From Pseudocitrobacter vendiensis (lineage in GTDB: Bacteria; Pseudomonadota; Gammaproteobacteria; Enterobacterales; Enterobacteriaceae), in contig NZ_CALSBS010000002.1 of NCBI RefSeq assembly GCF_943590815.1, positions 310,001-374,000 of the forward strand: a stretch of 64,000 nt of DNA, read 5' to 3'. Every line of letters begins with the position of its first letter. The first letter of the stretch is position 1. A program made the position numbers and the translations under genes. This document shows positions 33,347-41,797 of the stretch, one piece after another. The notes beneath the pieces were generated by a model, which saw nothing but the letters and a program-made list of their open reading frames with translations, was not told the origin of the DNA and searched no databases.

Positions 33347-33877
33347 ATGTCTACGCGTCACACTCTAAAAACAGCATTGGCTGCGGTGATATCACTCGCT
33401 GTTCTTGTTGCGCCTGTTTACGCCAATCCGGGAAATGGTAATGGTAATGGAAATGGTGGCGGGCACGGAAACAGCGGTGGTGGTAGCAATCATGGTAATA
33501 ACGGAAATAATGGCAAGGGCGGGGGCCATAGTGATAAAGCGCAGAAAAACAATCAGTCATATGAAGATCATGGGAAGCGCAAAAACTATGGTAAGCCAGA
33601 CCATGTAGATTCAGATATTGATTTCTCGCGCGCGCGTTCTCTTGCTGTGAATTACGGCCTGGTAGGCTATCAGGCGCTGCCTCCGGGCATTGCCAAGAAT
33701 TTAGCGCGTGGTAAGCCGTTACCTCCGGGGATTGCTAAGAAAACGCTCCCTGCCTCAATGATAAACGACCTACCGTATTATCCTGGATATGAATGGCGTG
33801 CAGTAGGTGACGATTTAGTGTTAATCGCCTTAAGTACGGCAATCGTTACTACCATAATCAACGGTGTGTTTGATTAA
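33347..33877 (+). CDS. Anti-virulence regulator CigR-like secreted protein
   Basis: A 176-residue protein: signal peptide (AVISLAVLVAPVYA-NP), a low-complexity Gly/Asn/His/Ser region (residues about 27-75), then the RcnB/CigR-type core with two LPPGIAK repeats and a final hydrophobic stretch (DLVLIALSTAIVTTIINGVF). Salmonella CigR is an SPI-3 anti-virulence protein of this type. Whether it is host or prophage cargo depends on where attL lies. The next 319 bases before int hold a long inverted repeat and no gene. Confidence 0.7.
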   Translation: MSTRHTLKTALAAVISLAVLVAPVYANPGNGNGNGNGGGHGNSGGGSNHGNNGNNGKGGGHSDKAQKNNQSYEDHGKRKNYGKPDHVDSDIDFSRARSLAVNYGLVGYQALPPGIAKNLARGKPLPPGIAKKTLPASMINDLPYYPGYEWRAVGDDLVLIALSTAIVTTIINGVFD

Positions 33878-33900
33878 GAAAACGTATAAGAGTTAGATCA

Positions 33901-33939
33901 GAGACACACAATGAAAAGGTGCATATCATTGTGTGTCTC
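33901..33939. repeat. 13-bp perfect inverted repeat after the CigR-like gene
   Basis: GAGACACACAATG (33901-33913) and CATTGTGTGTCTC (33927-33939) are exact inverses separated by 13 bases. No T run follows. It could end the CigR-like transcript or be a recombinase-related site near the phage end. Confidence 0.7.
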
Positions 33940-34158
33940 GATGGCGTCAAACCTATTCGATAGCGCATTGTTTTAAGAACGTAACACGATGCGCTAATGA
34001 ATTACTTTTCTTCCTGAAGAATACGTTTTTGCTTTGTTTCAGTTAACGGTGTTTTATTGCAGTTTATTTTTACCACCTCTGAACCGCATCACGTCTGCCT
34101 TTCTTATTTATAATGTTTGAACGTGTTTTATTTAGGGTGATTGCAATTTATCAGATTT

Positions 34159-34195
34159 GTGTACACTAGTGCGTACATTGCTTAGGAGTGTACAC
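34159..34195 (+). promoter_or_regulatory. Twin GTGTACAC palindromes before int
   Basis: Two perfect 8-bp palindromes GTGTACAC (34159-34166 and 34188-34195), 29 bases apart, with a related GTGCGTAC between them (34169). The second abuts the int start and the first overlaps a possible -10 (TACACT). They look like operator sites that could control int. Confidence 0.55.
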
Positions 34196-34196
34196 G

Positions 34197-35378
34197 GTGC
34201 TCACTGATACCAAATTGCGAAAGGCGCTTGGAAAGCGCAGGGAGAAGGTCGAAGTTCTCTCAGACTCAAACGGCCTCAATGTAAGGTTAAGCATAACGGG
34301 TGGCGTAACTTTCTTCTACCGTTATCGGTGGCAAAGTAAACCAGTGCAATTGAGTATTGGTGATTACCCGGCTGTTTCTCTTTCTCAGGCGCGAGACCGT
34401 AGGCAGCAATTCCGAACCTGGCTAAGTGAAGGTTTTGACCCTCGCCAGAAAGTGCTGGTTGAAAAAAACGAAAGACTTGAAGCATTGACCGTTGATGATG
34501 CATATGAGTACTGGGTTAACCATTACTGTATCCCTGAAGGGATAATCAAGATTGATGCGAATGGTAAAAGCTTCAACAAACACATCAGCCCGCGCATCGG
34601 TAAGGCCATTGTTGATCAAACCTCGAAAGCGAACTGGCTGGAGGTGTTCGACAAAATGGGCAGGACAGTTATTGCCGGTGAAATGCTTTCCCTTACCAAG
34701 CGAGCTCTTCGTTTCTGCCACAACAGGGGCGTAATTAAAAACAACCCTCTGGAGTCGCTCAGACGTTCCGATGTGGGGATGGCTTCCAAAATGAAAGAGA
34801 GGAGACTGGCAGACGATGAGATAAAAATTGTCTGGGATGCCTTATTCTCAATGCCACCGTCACAGCAACTTGTTATCCGGTTTATGCTTCTTACTGGCTG
34901 CCGCGCCGCAGAGATCAGAAAATCAAAGTGGGAATGGTTTGATTTGAACGATAAGACATGGACCGTACCGGCTGAAGATTATAAGACCGGACGTACCATA
35001 AGGCGCGCTCTTCCCGACGTGGCGATCCGTTTATTGAAAGAGCATAAGAGGGGATCCGCAACTAAGCATGTTTTAACACCTGCTCAGTTCAGGGATAAAG
35101 AGGATGTACCACCAGGCCAGACGCTGGTATCGACGTATTCAGCCCAGGTGATAAGAAAGACGGGGATGAAGGAGTGGTCACTGCATGACCTGCGTAGGAC
35201 CGTGGCAACCCGGTTATCAGAACTTGGTGCGCCACCGCATGTCATTGAAAAACTGTTGGGCCATCAAATGTCAGGAGTGATGGCCAGATACAACCTTCAT
35301 GACTATATGGGCGATCAGCATGAGTGGTTAACTATCTGGCAGCATCACCTGCAGGACATTATTGGTTATCCGCTTTAG
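34197..35378 (+). CDS. int: P4-type tyrosine integrase
   Basis: A 393-residue integrase. The N-terminal DUF4102 arm-binding domain (LTDTKLRKALGKR ... QLSIGDYPAVSLSQAR) and the C-terminal catalytic domain show R in TGCRAAEIRK, HxxR in SLHDLRRTVATRL, GH in KLLGHQ and the Tyr in MARYNLHDY. The GTG at 34197 has AGGAG at 8 bases; an upstream GTG at 34188 overlaps that AGGAG and is rejected. Family members usually insert at tRNA or small RNA genes. The 3' end overlaps xis by 20 bases. Confidence 0.92.
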   Translation: MLTDTKLRKALGKRREKVEVLSDSNGLNVRLSITGGVTFFYRYRWQSKPVQLSIGDYPAVSLSQARDRRQQFRTWLSEGFDPRQKVLVEKNERLEALTVDDAYEYWVNHYCIPEGIIKIDANGKSFNKHISPRIGKAIVDQTSKANWLEVFDKMGRTVIAGEMLSLTKRALRFCHNRGVIKNNPLESLRRSDVGMASKMKERRLADDEIKIVWDALFSMPPSQQLVIRFMLLTGCRAAEIRKSKWEWFDLNDKTWTVPAEDYKTGRTIRRALPDVAIRLLKEHKRGSATKHVLTPAQFRDKEDVPPGQTLVSTYSAQVIRKTGMKEWSLHDLRRTVATRLSELGAPPHVIEKLLGHQMSGVMARYNLHDYMGDQHEWLTIWQHHLQDIIGYPL

Positions 35379-35574
35379 AAGCATTGACCTGATCTTCCCA
35401 TGATGCGATCTCAGATTCCCGCCAGCGCTTAGGGTTGCCGGGAATCGTTGGTTTAGGGAAGGGGCAGGTGAAGCTCGAAGGCATGCGCGCCGGTGTACTC
35501 CAAAAGTACAGCGTACTCCGGGAAATTTTGTATCGAGCCAGGATGTCGCTGGTAAACAAGATGCCGTCATTCAT
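35359..35574 (-). CDS. AlpA/Xis-like excisionase
   Basis: A 71-residue winged-helix DNA-binding protein. ILARYKISRSTLYFW is the recognition segment and RWRESEIASWEDQ the typical AlpA/excisionase C-terminal motif. It probably directs Int toward excision. The start at 35574 is behind GGAG at 8 bases; the open frame upstream is not used. It is last in the leftward operon and convergent with int. Confidence 0.75.
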   Translation of the reverse strand: MNDGILFTSDILARYKISRSTLYFWSTPARMPSSFTCPFPKPTIPGNPKRWRESEIASWEDQVNASKADNQ

Positions 35575-35668
35575 TATTCTTTTCTCCAGGCAAAAAAACG
35601 CCCGGGCGAGCCGGGCCAAAACGAGGGTTGGTTACATTCGATAACCGACTCAGTGAATCGGCTATGAG

Positions 35669-35941
35669 TTATTGCACAAGACCGAGCTGATAGTTCAACT
35701 CCTCAAGGCATTCTCTATCCTGCTCGAAGCAGTAATCCCATAACTCCTGATCAAAACACTCGCGAACGATTTGCCACTTCCATCCGCCGTCATGCTTAAC
35801 TCGGCGGACCTTTCGCTTAACGATGGCGTCCTGGTCGAAAATAACTCCCCAACTTGAATTAACGCCATTGCGTAGCACATCCAGATCAACCTCGATAACG
35901 CGGAACAGCTTCGGGAGCTTCGGTAACTCTTCAATACGCAT
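35669..35941 (-). CDS. Hypothetical phage protein (90 aa)
   Basis: An acidic-ended small protein starting MRIEELPKLPKLFRVIEV, with WGVIFDQDAIVKRKVRRVK and a Glu/Asp/Trp-rich C-terminus (ELWDYCFEQDRECLEELNY). No family recognised with confidence. Lies in the excision end of the leftward operon between a hypothetical gene and xis. Confidence 0.6.
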   Translation of the reverse strand: MRIEELPKLPKLFRVIEVDLDVLRNGVNSSWGVIFDQDAIVKRKVRRVKHDGGWKWQIVRECFDQELWDYCFEQDRECLEELNYQLGLVQ

Positions 35942-36029
35942 AATTCATCCTCATGCAGCACGCAGGACGCAACGATTTTTGTCCAATAAAAAACCCCGCC
36001 AGGGCGAGGTTCGTTTCAGTACACTGTTT

Positions 36030-36299
36030 TCAGTTTAATGGGGTAGGGTTGTACTTAAATATCGCATCTACTATCGTTTTATCTGAAGGTTCTTCACCAT
36101 GCACTCCAATCAAAAAACCTCCTTTTTCTGGATAAACAGTGCTAACCAGGAATGAAACCCGCTCTGCACTATAACTAATTATATTAGTGCCTGTGGGCGA
36201 TGGTACTGGTTTGCTGTTGAAGTAGTAGGATTCTTTCCCGGGTTCAACCTGTTTCTTTGTGCCTTCATGTCCAGCACCAAAAAGCATAATATCTTTCAT
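36030..36299 (-). CDS. Hypothetical phage protein (89 aa)
   Basis: Starts MKDIMLFGAGHEGTKKQVEP; the body suggests a mixed alpha/beta fold, with VSFLVSTVYPEKGGFLIGVHG in the second half. Preceded by AGGAGATCATAAG. Function unknown. Leftward operon. Confidence 0.55.
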   Translation of the reverse strand: MKDIMLFGAGHEGTKKQVEPGKESYYFNSKPVPSPTGTNIISYSAERVSFLVSTVYPEKGGFLIGVHGEEPSDKTIVDAIFKYNPTPLN

Positions 36300-36389
36300 C
36301 TTATGATCTCCTGAATACAGACTAACAAATATTAGGCTGACACCGTGAAGGACGTAAATACCGCTGTTTAGTAAGGGCGCAAGGATGAG

Positions 36390-36608
36390 TTAGAACCCCC
36401 TCTGCTTATTTCTCAGCTCGATCTCTTCCTGGCAACTGGCGCATGTCTGGCAGCCGGGAACGGCAGCGCGACGCGGTTCCGGGATATCTTCGCCGCACGC
36501 TTCGCATAACTCAGCAGACACGAGATTACCGGTACGGCGATGCTTATTGAGTGCGAAGTTACGTTGTAACTCTTCGATTTCTGCTGCTGAATCAATAATG
36601 TCCGCCAT
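36390..36608 (-). CDS. TraR/DksA-like C4 zinc-finger protein
   Basis: A 72-residue protein: helical N-terminus (IDSAAEIEELQRNFALNKH) and C-terminal zinc finger CEACGEDIPEPRRAAVPGCQTCASC. Phage TraR-type proteins bind the RNA polymerase secondary channel and mimic DksA with ppGpp. It follows the 74-residue ORF with one base between. Confidence 0.82.
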   Translation of the reverse strand: MADIIDSAAEIEELQRNFALNKHRRTGNLVSAELCEACGEDIPEPRRAAVPGCQTCASCQEEIELRNKQRGF

Positions 36609-36609
36609 T

Positions 36610-36834
36610 TCAGTACTCCCTGAATTGCTTGTTCATCACACCGATAGTCCATGTGAAGAGAGTGAATGGAATGCCCAGGGCTTTAAGCTTCTCGAAATGC
36701 TTCTTGAGCAGTGGGCGACTTACCGCGTCGAATTTCGGCTTTGGCTTCTGGTTCATTGCGGCTTTGAGTTCTTCGTTACAGCGCCGGGCGGTAGAGATAA
36801 GGGCGTTACGCTGTTCCTGAGTTTTTGGCATCAT
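36610..36834 (-). CDS. Hypothetical phage protein (74 aa)
   Basis: A basic helical protein (MMPKTQEQRNALISTARRC ... FREY). The start overlaps the stop of the cytosine methyltransferase gene by 4 bases, so it is translationally coupled to it. No motif recognised. Confidence 0.6.
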   Translation of the reverse strand: MMPKTQEQRNALISTARRCNEELKAAMNQKPKPKFDAVSRPLLKKHFEKLKALGIPFTLFTWTIGVMNKQFREY

Positions 36835-38822
36835 GCGGCCTCCGATTTTTTACCAAGACACATTTCTGGTAAGTTTGCCCTTACCAATGCTTCAGCAAAC
36901 GGCGGAGGTACGGCATTACCGCAGCGCGCCACTTGCTTATCTTTGGAATATCGTTGCCCGGTGTAATCCCGATCGATGATGTACCAGTCCGGAAAGCCCT
37001 GTGCACGGTAAAGTTCGTGGGGCTGAAGCATACGCATTCCGATATCAACGATGCGGTAAACGATACCTTCAACAGTCACCAAACCGTCGCTATCCTCACC
37101 GCAGTACTTCTGCAGGAATGACAACACTTCAAGTGCACGGCCTTCGTTATAGTCATCGACAGCCAGGTTTGTCCTGACTTCACCAAAATGCAGGCCACCG
37201 GCCGTTACGGTTTGCAGTGGTGTATCAGCGGGCTGTCCAGTATTGGTACCGCGCATTTTGATGATGCTTGAAGTCACGATCGCGTGGTGGTCGGTGGTGG
37301 TCACCGTGTGCGCGGGTTCGTTCATGGAAATACCAGCACCAGAGTAGTTGCCGCCAAAGTGTTTTATGAGGTTCGCAGCAACCAGGGCAAACTTTCCTCC
37401 GCCAGCGGTAATTGTTCCAAGTGGTTTACCCAGCTGAAGTACTCTCGGCGCCTGGCCAGGTCTTTCGCCGTAACCCATCTGGATCAGGACCGGTTTCACT
37501 AATTGCGATTTTCCACCGCCGCCCGCTGTAATCGTTGCACTCGGCTCATCAGCACGGTGGCCTACACTTGCACCGAACTGTCTGGCGATTACAGGAGCAA
37601 CTACACAGCAACGCGACTCTTTCAGGATAGTGTGAGCAGGTTTTGTCAGAGGACGCGGCTTGGCCTGGTATTCGCTTCCGCCATTACCAGCCAGGAACGG
37701 AGTCAGCGTAGCAGATACCGTCCCGAGAGCATGCCCGTTACCGCCCGGGCGCGCCGATGTGCCAGCGGTGACAGTAGGTACCGGTTCGGTAACTGGCTGC
37801 CCAGTCGCGCCAGTACGAAATTTTGTTAAATGTGGCACGGCAATAGCGTAGCCATGGGTTTTGGTAATCGTCTGTAGTGGTTTACCCAGCGCCTGCCCAC
37901 GGAAACAGTCATACGAGGATTTGGTGCTGGTGTGGTTGCACTTCACGATAAATGGCGACGGACTGTCGATAACGAAGCGCTGGATACCACGGGCGATACG
38001 TTTGAGCGTGTTCTCCGCCAGCGGCTTTTTGCGGTCGAAAATCGACGGGCAATCGAGCGACCAATCAATGCACTCAGCAGCCGTACGCCATGGATTGCGT
38101 TTTCCGGCCAGTACTTCATCAGACTTTGGATCACCATGGCTGGCTTCAGGCCAGGTAATCTTCACGCCATCGCAGCGCATGACCATGAAGAAGCGTTTGC
38201 GAATTGTCGGCGCGCCGTAATCACACGCCCGCAGTTCACGATGATCGACCGCATAACCAAGGCCATTAATAAGCTTTGCAGCCCTCTCACTACCACGGCT
38301 GATACCGAGACATTCACAGCATTCCAAAAACGCTGGATGTGACGCAGAAATCCCGCCGGACAGCATTGCGCAGAAGGCTTCAAAGGTTTCACCAGTGCGT
38401 TCCGGATCTGGTCGAAAACCTTCTTCTGTGGCGACTAGCGGCCCCCAGGTGCGGAACTCTTCGACGTTCTCAAGCATCATCACCCGAGGACGAACGGACA
38501 GGGCCCAACGAATAACGATCCATGCCAACCCGCGAATCTCTTTCTCAACCGGCTTTGAGCCTTTTGCTTTAGAGAAGTGGCGGCAGTCCGGGCTGAACCA
38601 GGCCAGGCCAACCGGTTTACCGGCGGTCGCTGTGGCTGGGTCAACATCAAACACGCTTTCACAGTAGTGCAGGGTTTCAGGGTGATTTGTGGTATGCATA
38701 GCGACTGCATTGGGATCGTGGTTAATAGCAATATCAACGCTACGTCCGGTCGCAAGCTCTATTCCGGTACTGGCTCCGCCGCCGCCAGCGAAATTATCGA
38801 CGATGATTTCTGAATGATTCAC
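36831..38822 (-). CDS. Phage DNA (cytosine-5) methyltransferase
   Basis: A 663-residue C5 methyltransferase. Motif I DNFAGGGGASTGIE binds AdoMet; motif IV is SPDCRHFSKAKG with the catalytic Cys (PDC instead of the usual PCQ); motif VI is MLENVEEF. The central 250 residues hold repeated PxxTITAGGG/PLQTVTAGG segments as target-recognition region, and the C-terminal motifs X-like follow. No restriction partner is nearby. It probably protects phage DNA from host restriction. Confidence 0.88.
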   Translation of the reverse strand: MNHSEIIVDNFAGGGGASTGIELATGRSVDIAINHDPNAVAMHTTNHPETLHYCESVFDVDPATATAGKPVGLAWFSPDCRHFSKAKGSKPVEKEIRGLAWIVIRWALSVRPRVMMLENVEEFRTWGPLVATEEGFRPDPERTGETFEAFCAMLSGGISASHPAFLECCECLGISRGSERAAKLINGLGYAVDHRELRACDYGAPTIRKRFFMVMRCDGVKITWPEASHGDPKSDEVLAGKRNPWRTAAECIDWSLDCPSIFDRKKPLAENTLKRIARGIQRFVIDSPSPFIVKCNHTSTKSSYDCFRGQALGKPLQTITKTHGYAIAVPHLTKFRTGATGQPVTEPVPTVTAGTSARPGGNGHALGTVSATLTPFLAGNGGSEYQAKPRPLTKPAHTILKESRCCVVAPVIARQFGASVGHRADEPSATITAGGGGKSQLVKPVLIQMGYGERPGQAPRVLQLGKPLGTITAGGGKFALVAANLIKHFGGNYSGAGISMNEPAHTVTTTDHHAIVTSSIIKMRGTNTGQPADTPLQTVTAGGLHFGEVRTNLAVDDYNEGRALEVLSFLQKYCGEDSDGLVTVEGIVYRIVDIGMRMLQPHELYRAQGFPDWYIIDRDYTGQRYSKDKQVARCGNAVPPPFAEALVRANLPEMCLGKKSEAA

Positions 38823-39565
38823 GTATGTTTCTCCATAGAACTGGCTAGGGAACTTGCCGCATTGAGAATTTCAGGGACAGGTATTCGATCAAGCCACATC
38901 CTGTTAATGTGACTTTTAAGTTTTTGCTGCTGGGAGGAAGGTAGCTCCTGAGCGTTGCCTATTTGGGAATAAACAAGACTCACTTCAGCGGGCCAAACAG
39001 TGCTTGTAACGTTCTGATCAACTGATCTGCGCGCTATCAGCTTTTGACCAAACTGAATCAACTGATCGCGGTCGACTGAAGTGAGCTGGCAATGAGTGCG
39101 CGGGTAGGGTCGCCAGATGATGAGCATCGACCCTTTGTTATTTCCCGAGACCGGCTTACCGGTGACCGGGTTGATAAACGCCAGCCGCCCGGCAGTGATA
39201 AAGCGAACCTCGCTGGCGGTCTGGATTGCCTCCTTGAACCAGCCTACCGATGTGTCTGCTGGAACCAGCATGACCGTGCCGATCTGATTGGCGCTTTCGG
39301 CTGCGGCCTTTTTAACGAATGGTGTGATATCGCTATATGGTGGATTCAGCCAGACGTAACCCGGCACAGTCAGGTAATCAACCCATGGCGTTTCAAGCGT
39401 GTTCTGCTCAGCGGTGATGAACTTTCTGCACAGTGCATTATGCGGCGCTGCGGCGGCATCCAGTTGGAAGCAGAACTCAGCATCAAGCGAAGCGAAGAGG
39501 GATGGCGGAGTGCGCCAGAGGTCGCGCTGATCCGTTGGAGTGTTACTACCGGTGTAATCGGTCAC
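38819..39565 (-). CDS. Phage N-6-adenine DNA methyltransferase (Dam-like)
   Basis: A 248-residue protein of the phage adenine methylase family. The catalytic motif IV is LNPPYSDIT at about residues 73-81, and ATP/AdoMet-fold strands surround it (GTVMLVPADTS, FITAGRLAFINP). GTG start at 39565 overlaps the stop of the preceding 55-residue gene. The 3' end overlaps the cytosine methylase start by 4 bases. Confidence 0.82.
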   Translation of the reverse strand: MTDYTGSNTPTDQRDLWRTPPSLFASLDAEFCFQLDAAAAPHNALCRKFITAEQNTLETPWVDYLTVPGYVWLNPPYSDITPFVKKAAAESANQIGTVMLVPADTSVGWFKEAIQTASEVRFITAGRLAFINPVTGKPVSGNNKGSMLIIWRPYPRTHCQLTSVDRDQLIQFGQKLIARRSVDQNVTSTVWPAEVSLVYSQIGNAQELPSSQQQKLKSHINRMWLDRIPVPEILNAASSLASSMEKHT

Positions 39566-39729
39566 GCTACCTCCCGCTCCGGATCGTTAACGTCCCAGCC
39601 ATTGCGCTCGATATTCGCTTTCAAACGCATATCGCCAACTTCCTCGAAGCTGCGCCCGGTTAGCTCTGATACCTGCTCGTTGGTGTGGCGCCATAAGAGC
39701 GCCATTTCATCAGTTGTCCAGCTTTCCAC
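39562..39729 (-). CDS. Small phage protein (55 aa)
   Basis: GTG start; reads MESWTTDEMALLWRHTNEQV then a helical RSFEEVGDMRLKANIERNGWD. It looks like a Myb/SANT- or helix-turn-helix-like mini domain. Its stop overlaps the GTG of the adenine methylase (GTGA). Lies 14 bases from ssb. Confidence 0.6.
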   Translation of the reverse strand: MESWTTDEMALLWRHTNEQVSELTGRSFEEVGDMRLKANIERNGWDVNDPEREVA

Positions 39730-39743
39730 GGGGTGCTCACTAT

Positions 39744-40460
39744 TCAGAATGGAATGTCATCGTCGAACTGAGGATGTTGGTTGTTTTGCGAAATTTGGCG
39801 ATTAGCCTGCTGCAGACGAGAATCAGGAATAGCATTAGGGTCGGTTTGCTGATTTCCCCATCCGCTGTTGTTCTGCTGCTGGGAACTGCCCCAGCCGCCG
39901 CGCGATGAATCGTGAGGTCTGCGGTCGTCTTTATCATTCATAGTCCGTTCAAGCGTGGCGATTGCTTCCGCAGGAGCTTTTTCGTTGAATTCTTTGTAGG
40001 TCAGGCGACTGCCGGGCTGGTATACGTGGCGAACCTCGAATTTGTAGCTGTCGCCGCTGCCATCCTGTTTGGTCGTGAGGATCTTCTGTAGGAACAGACC
40101 GACACGTTTGCCTTCAAGCGCCGGAAGATACCACTCAGGCCCGCTTTGCCCCTGTCGTTGCTGTGCCTGTGCATCCTTCACCTGTGCAGCCCACATGATG
40201 GCGGCGATCAGGCCCATACCGAAGGTCTGGCTACCATCGCGGCCAAGGAAGTTTATGCGAATAAAGTTAGCTTTCTGACCGTCAGCATCCAGAGAAAGAA
40301 CCAGTGCCTGTGATTGCGATCCGTCCTTGCCGAACTCATATACTGCGGAAGTAATATTCCCCTCATAAGCACCGGTTTCTGAAATCCCGGCAGCTGAGCC
40401 TGCTTTAAGTGCGGCCTCAGCGGATTGTTGGTTCCAGGTAAAACTAATTGGTTGGTTCAT
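39744..40460 (-). CDS. ssb: Phage single-strand DNA-binding protein
   Basis: A 238-residue protein: N-terminal OB-like part with SLDADGQKANFIRINFLGRDGSQTFG, a Gln/Asn/Gly-rich linker (about 165-225), and the acidic tip DDDIPF. That tip is the hallmark by which SSB proteins recruit repair partners. It is not related enough to host Ssb to align by eye; some annotations class such proteins as DUF669-like. It sits next to the ATPase and exonuclease of the recombination module. Confidence 0.75.
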   Translation of the reverse strand: MNQPISFTWNQQSAEAALKAGSAAGISETGAYEGNITSAVYEFGKDGSQSQALVLSLDADGQKANFIRINFLGRDGSQTFGMGLIAAIMWAAQVKDAQAQQRQGQSGPEWYLPALEGKRVGLFLQKILTTKQDGSGDSYKFEVRHVYQPGSRLTYKEFNEKAPAEAIATLERTMNDKDDRRPHDSSRGGWGSSQQQNNSGWGNQQTDPNAIPDSRLQQANRQISQNNQHPQFDDDIPF

Positions 40461-40471
40461 CGTGATCTCTC

Positions 40472-41137
40472 TTATAAGTCGGTAAATTCAGAAATTGCGT
40501 TGTCGAAGGCGGCGAGGTCGTTATCCATGTCAGTCACTTCTGGTCCGAACAGGTCAGGAGGACATTTCACGGTGTCGTTGTCGTCACCCTTCAACAGGAA
40601 AAGGTGTTTGCCGTCGCGCTTGATAATGCGCAAAACGATAGGGAAGTAGCCTTCAGGGGTTAGCTTTTCGTTCAGCATCTTGCCAACGGTCTTCATTCTG
40701 ATTTTTCCTTCGCTCTCTTCGGTGTGAGCGAGGAAGTAAACACGGAAGTCGTCCGGTAGTTGGGTTGCAGCTTCAATAATGCGCCAGGCATGTTCCGCCA
40801 TTTCAGTAAACTTGGTGTAGCCAGTCTCATAGGCTCGATCCATGTTTTCGTGCTGCATGACGGCCTGAAAATCATCAATAATCAGTATTTTTCGGCTACT
40901 CATAGCCGCGTTATGGATCACGTCAAGAAGGTGTCTACCGTTACGGATATCAACGACATTACCACGCTGGATAGTGTTATCCGGCAGTCGCTTCCCGTGG
41001 AGCTTCCAGCCATTATTGCGGAACGGAAGAGCCTTACGAATACAGCGAGCGAGAATGGCATTTTCCGGGTTAACGTTGCGGATGCTGTACGTCTTGCCAT
41101 ACCCGGAGTCGGCAAGTATGAGAGTCATCACAGCCAT
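40472..41137 (-). CDS. P-loop ATPase, candidate Sak4-type recombinase
   Basis: A 221-residue RecA-core-like ATPase. Walker A is DSGYGKTYS near residue 10 and Walker B ILIIDDF near 88. Size and neighbourhood (SSB downstream, exonuclease upstream) fit Sak4-type single-strand annealing/recombination ATPases, also annotated as phage nucleotide-binding protein. The recombinase role is inference. Confidence 0.65.
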   Translation of the reverse strand: MAVMTLILADSGYGKTYSIRNVNPENAILARCIRKALPFRNNGWKLHGKRLPDNTIQRGNVVDIRNGRHLLDVIHNAAMSSRKILIIDDFQAVMQHENMDRAYETGYTKFTEMAEHAWRIIEAATQLPDDFRVYFLAHTEESEGKIRMKTVGKMLNEKLTPEGYFPIVLRIIKRDGKHLFLLKGDDNDTVKCPPDLFGPEVTDMDNDLAAFDNAISEFTDL

Positions 41138-41140
41138 AAA

Positions 41141-41797
41141 TCACCCCTTAAGCCAGTGTTTGATTGTGAAGAGAATGTCTTCGTCATCACTGTTACTGGA
41201 CAGCCAGCGGAGATATCCAGGGTCGATTTTCGCAATCTCTTCGAACGTTAACCCCTTGTGCTTGCCGAAGCGGATCGCCTTAATCAGTGACGGACTGTTA
41301 GAGATGGTCCGCATTTCACCCATCGTCCATTTAGCCAGACGACCCATATACAGAAGCAGCTCAGCGGTCACATAGCAGTCATACAGCGCGCGGTGCGCAT
41401 ACAAGCCTTCTGGCAACTCAGGTTTGAGGCCCAGGCTGTAACGCAGGTACTGGTTACTGTGGCTTTGATGATCAGGGAGAAGAACTCGTGCCAGCTTAGC
41501 GGTGCAGATCCACGGTGCATCGATTTGTGGCAGCTTCGATTTGTCGAACTTGGCATTGTGAGCAACGTAAGCCTGGGCTCCGAGATAACGACCAATAACC
41601 TCGCCAATCAGCGGGGCGCCAGCGACCATATCTTCGGTGATATGGTGGATAGCCATCGCCTCGAAACTGATAGCTTCGGTTGGCTTAACGAAGTCGCTCA
41701 TAGGGTTGCAAATAACACCGTCGACGATATCCACGCTGGCAATTTCCAGCACACTACCTTCCAGGCTGGTTGTTTCTGTATCAATGACTCGCAGCAT
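41141..41797 (-). CDS. ExoX-like DEDDh exonuclease
   Basis: A 218-residue 3'-5' exonuclease closely resembling E. coli ExoX (220). Motif I VIDTETTSLEG, motif II YVAHNAKFDK, motif III HRALYDCYVTAELL with the catalytic His and Asp. The C-terminal extension DPGYLRWLSSN is also shared with ExoX. It likely processes DNA ends for phage recombination with the adjoining ATPase and SSB. Overlaps the upstream small gene by 17 bases. Confidence 0.82.
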   Translation of the reverse strand: MLRVIDTETTSLEGSVLEIASVDIVDGVICNPMSDFVKPTEAISFEAMAIHHITEDMVAGAPLIGEVIGRYLGAQAYVAHNAKFDKSKLPQIDAPWICTAKLARVLLPDHQSHSNQYLRYSLGLKPELPEGLYAHRALYDCYVTAELLLYMGRLAKWTMGEMRTISNSPSLIKAIRFGKHKGLTFEEIAKIDPGYLRWLSSNSDDEDILFTIKHWLKG

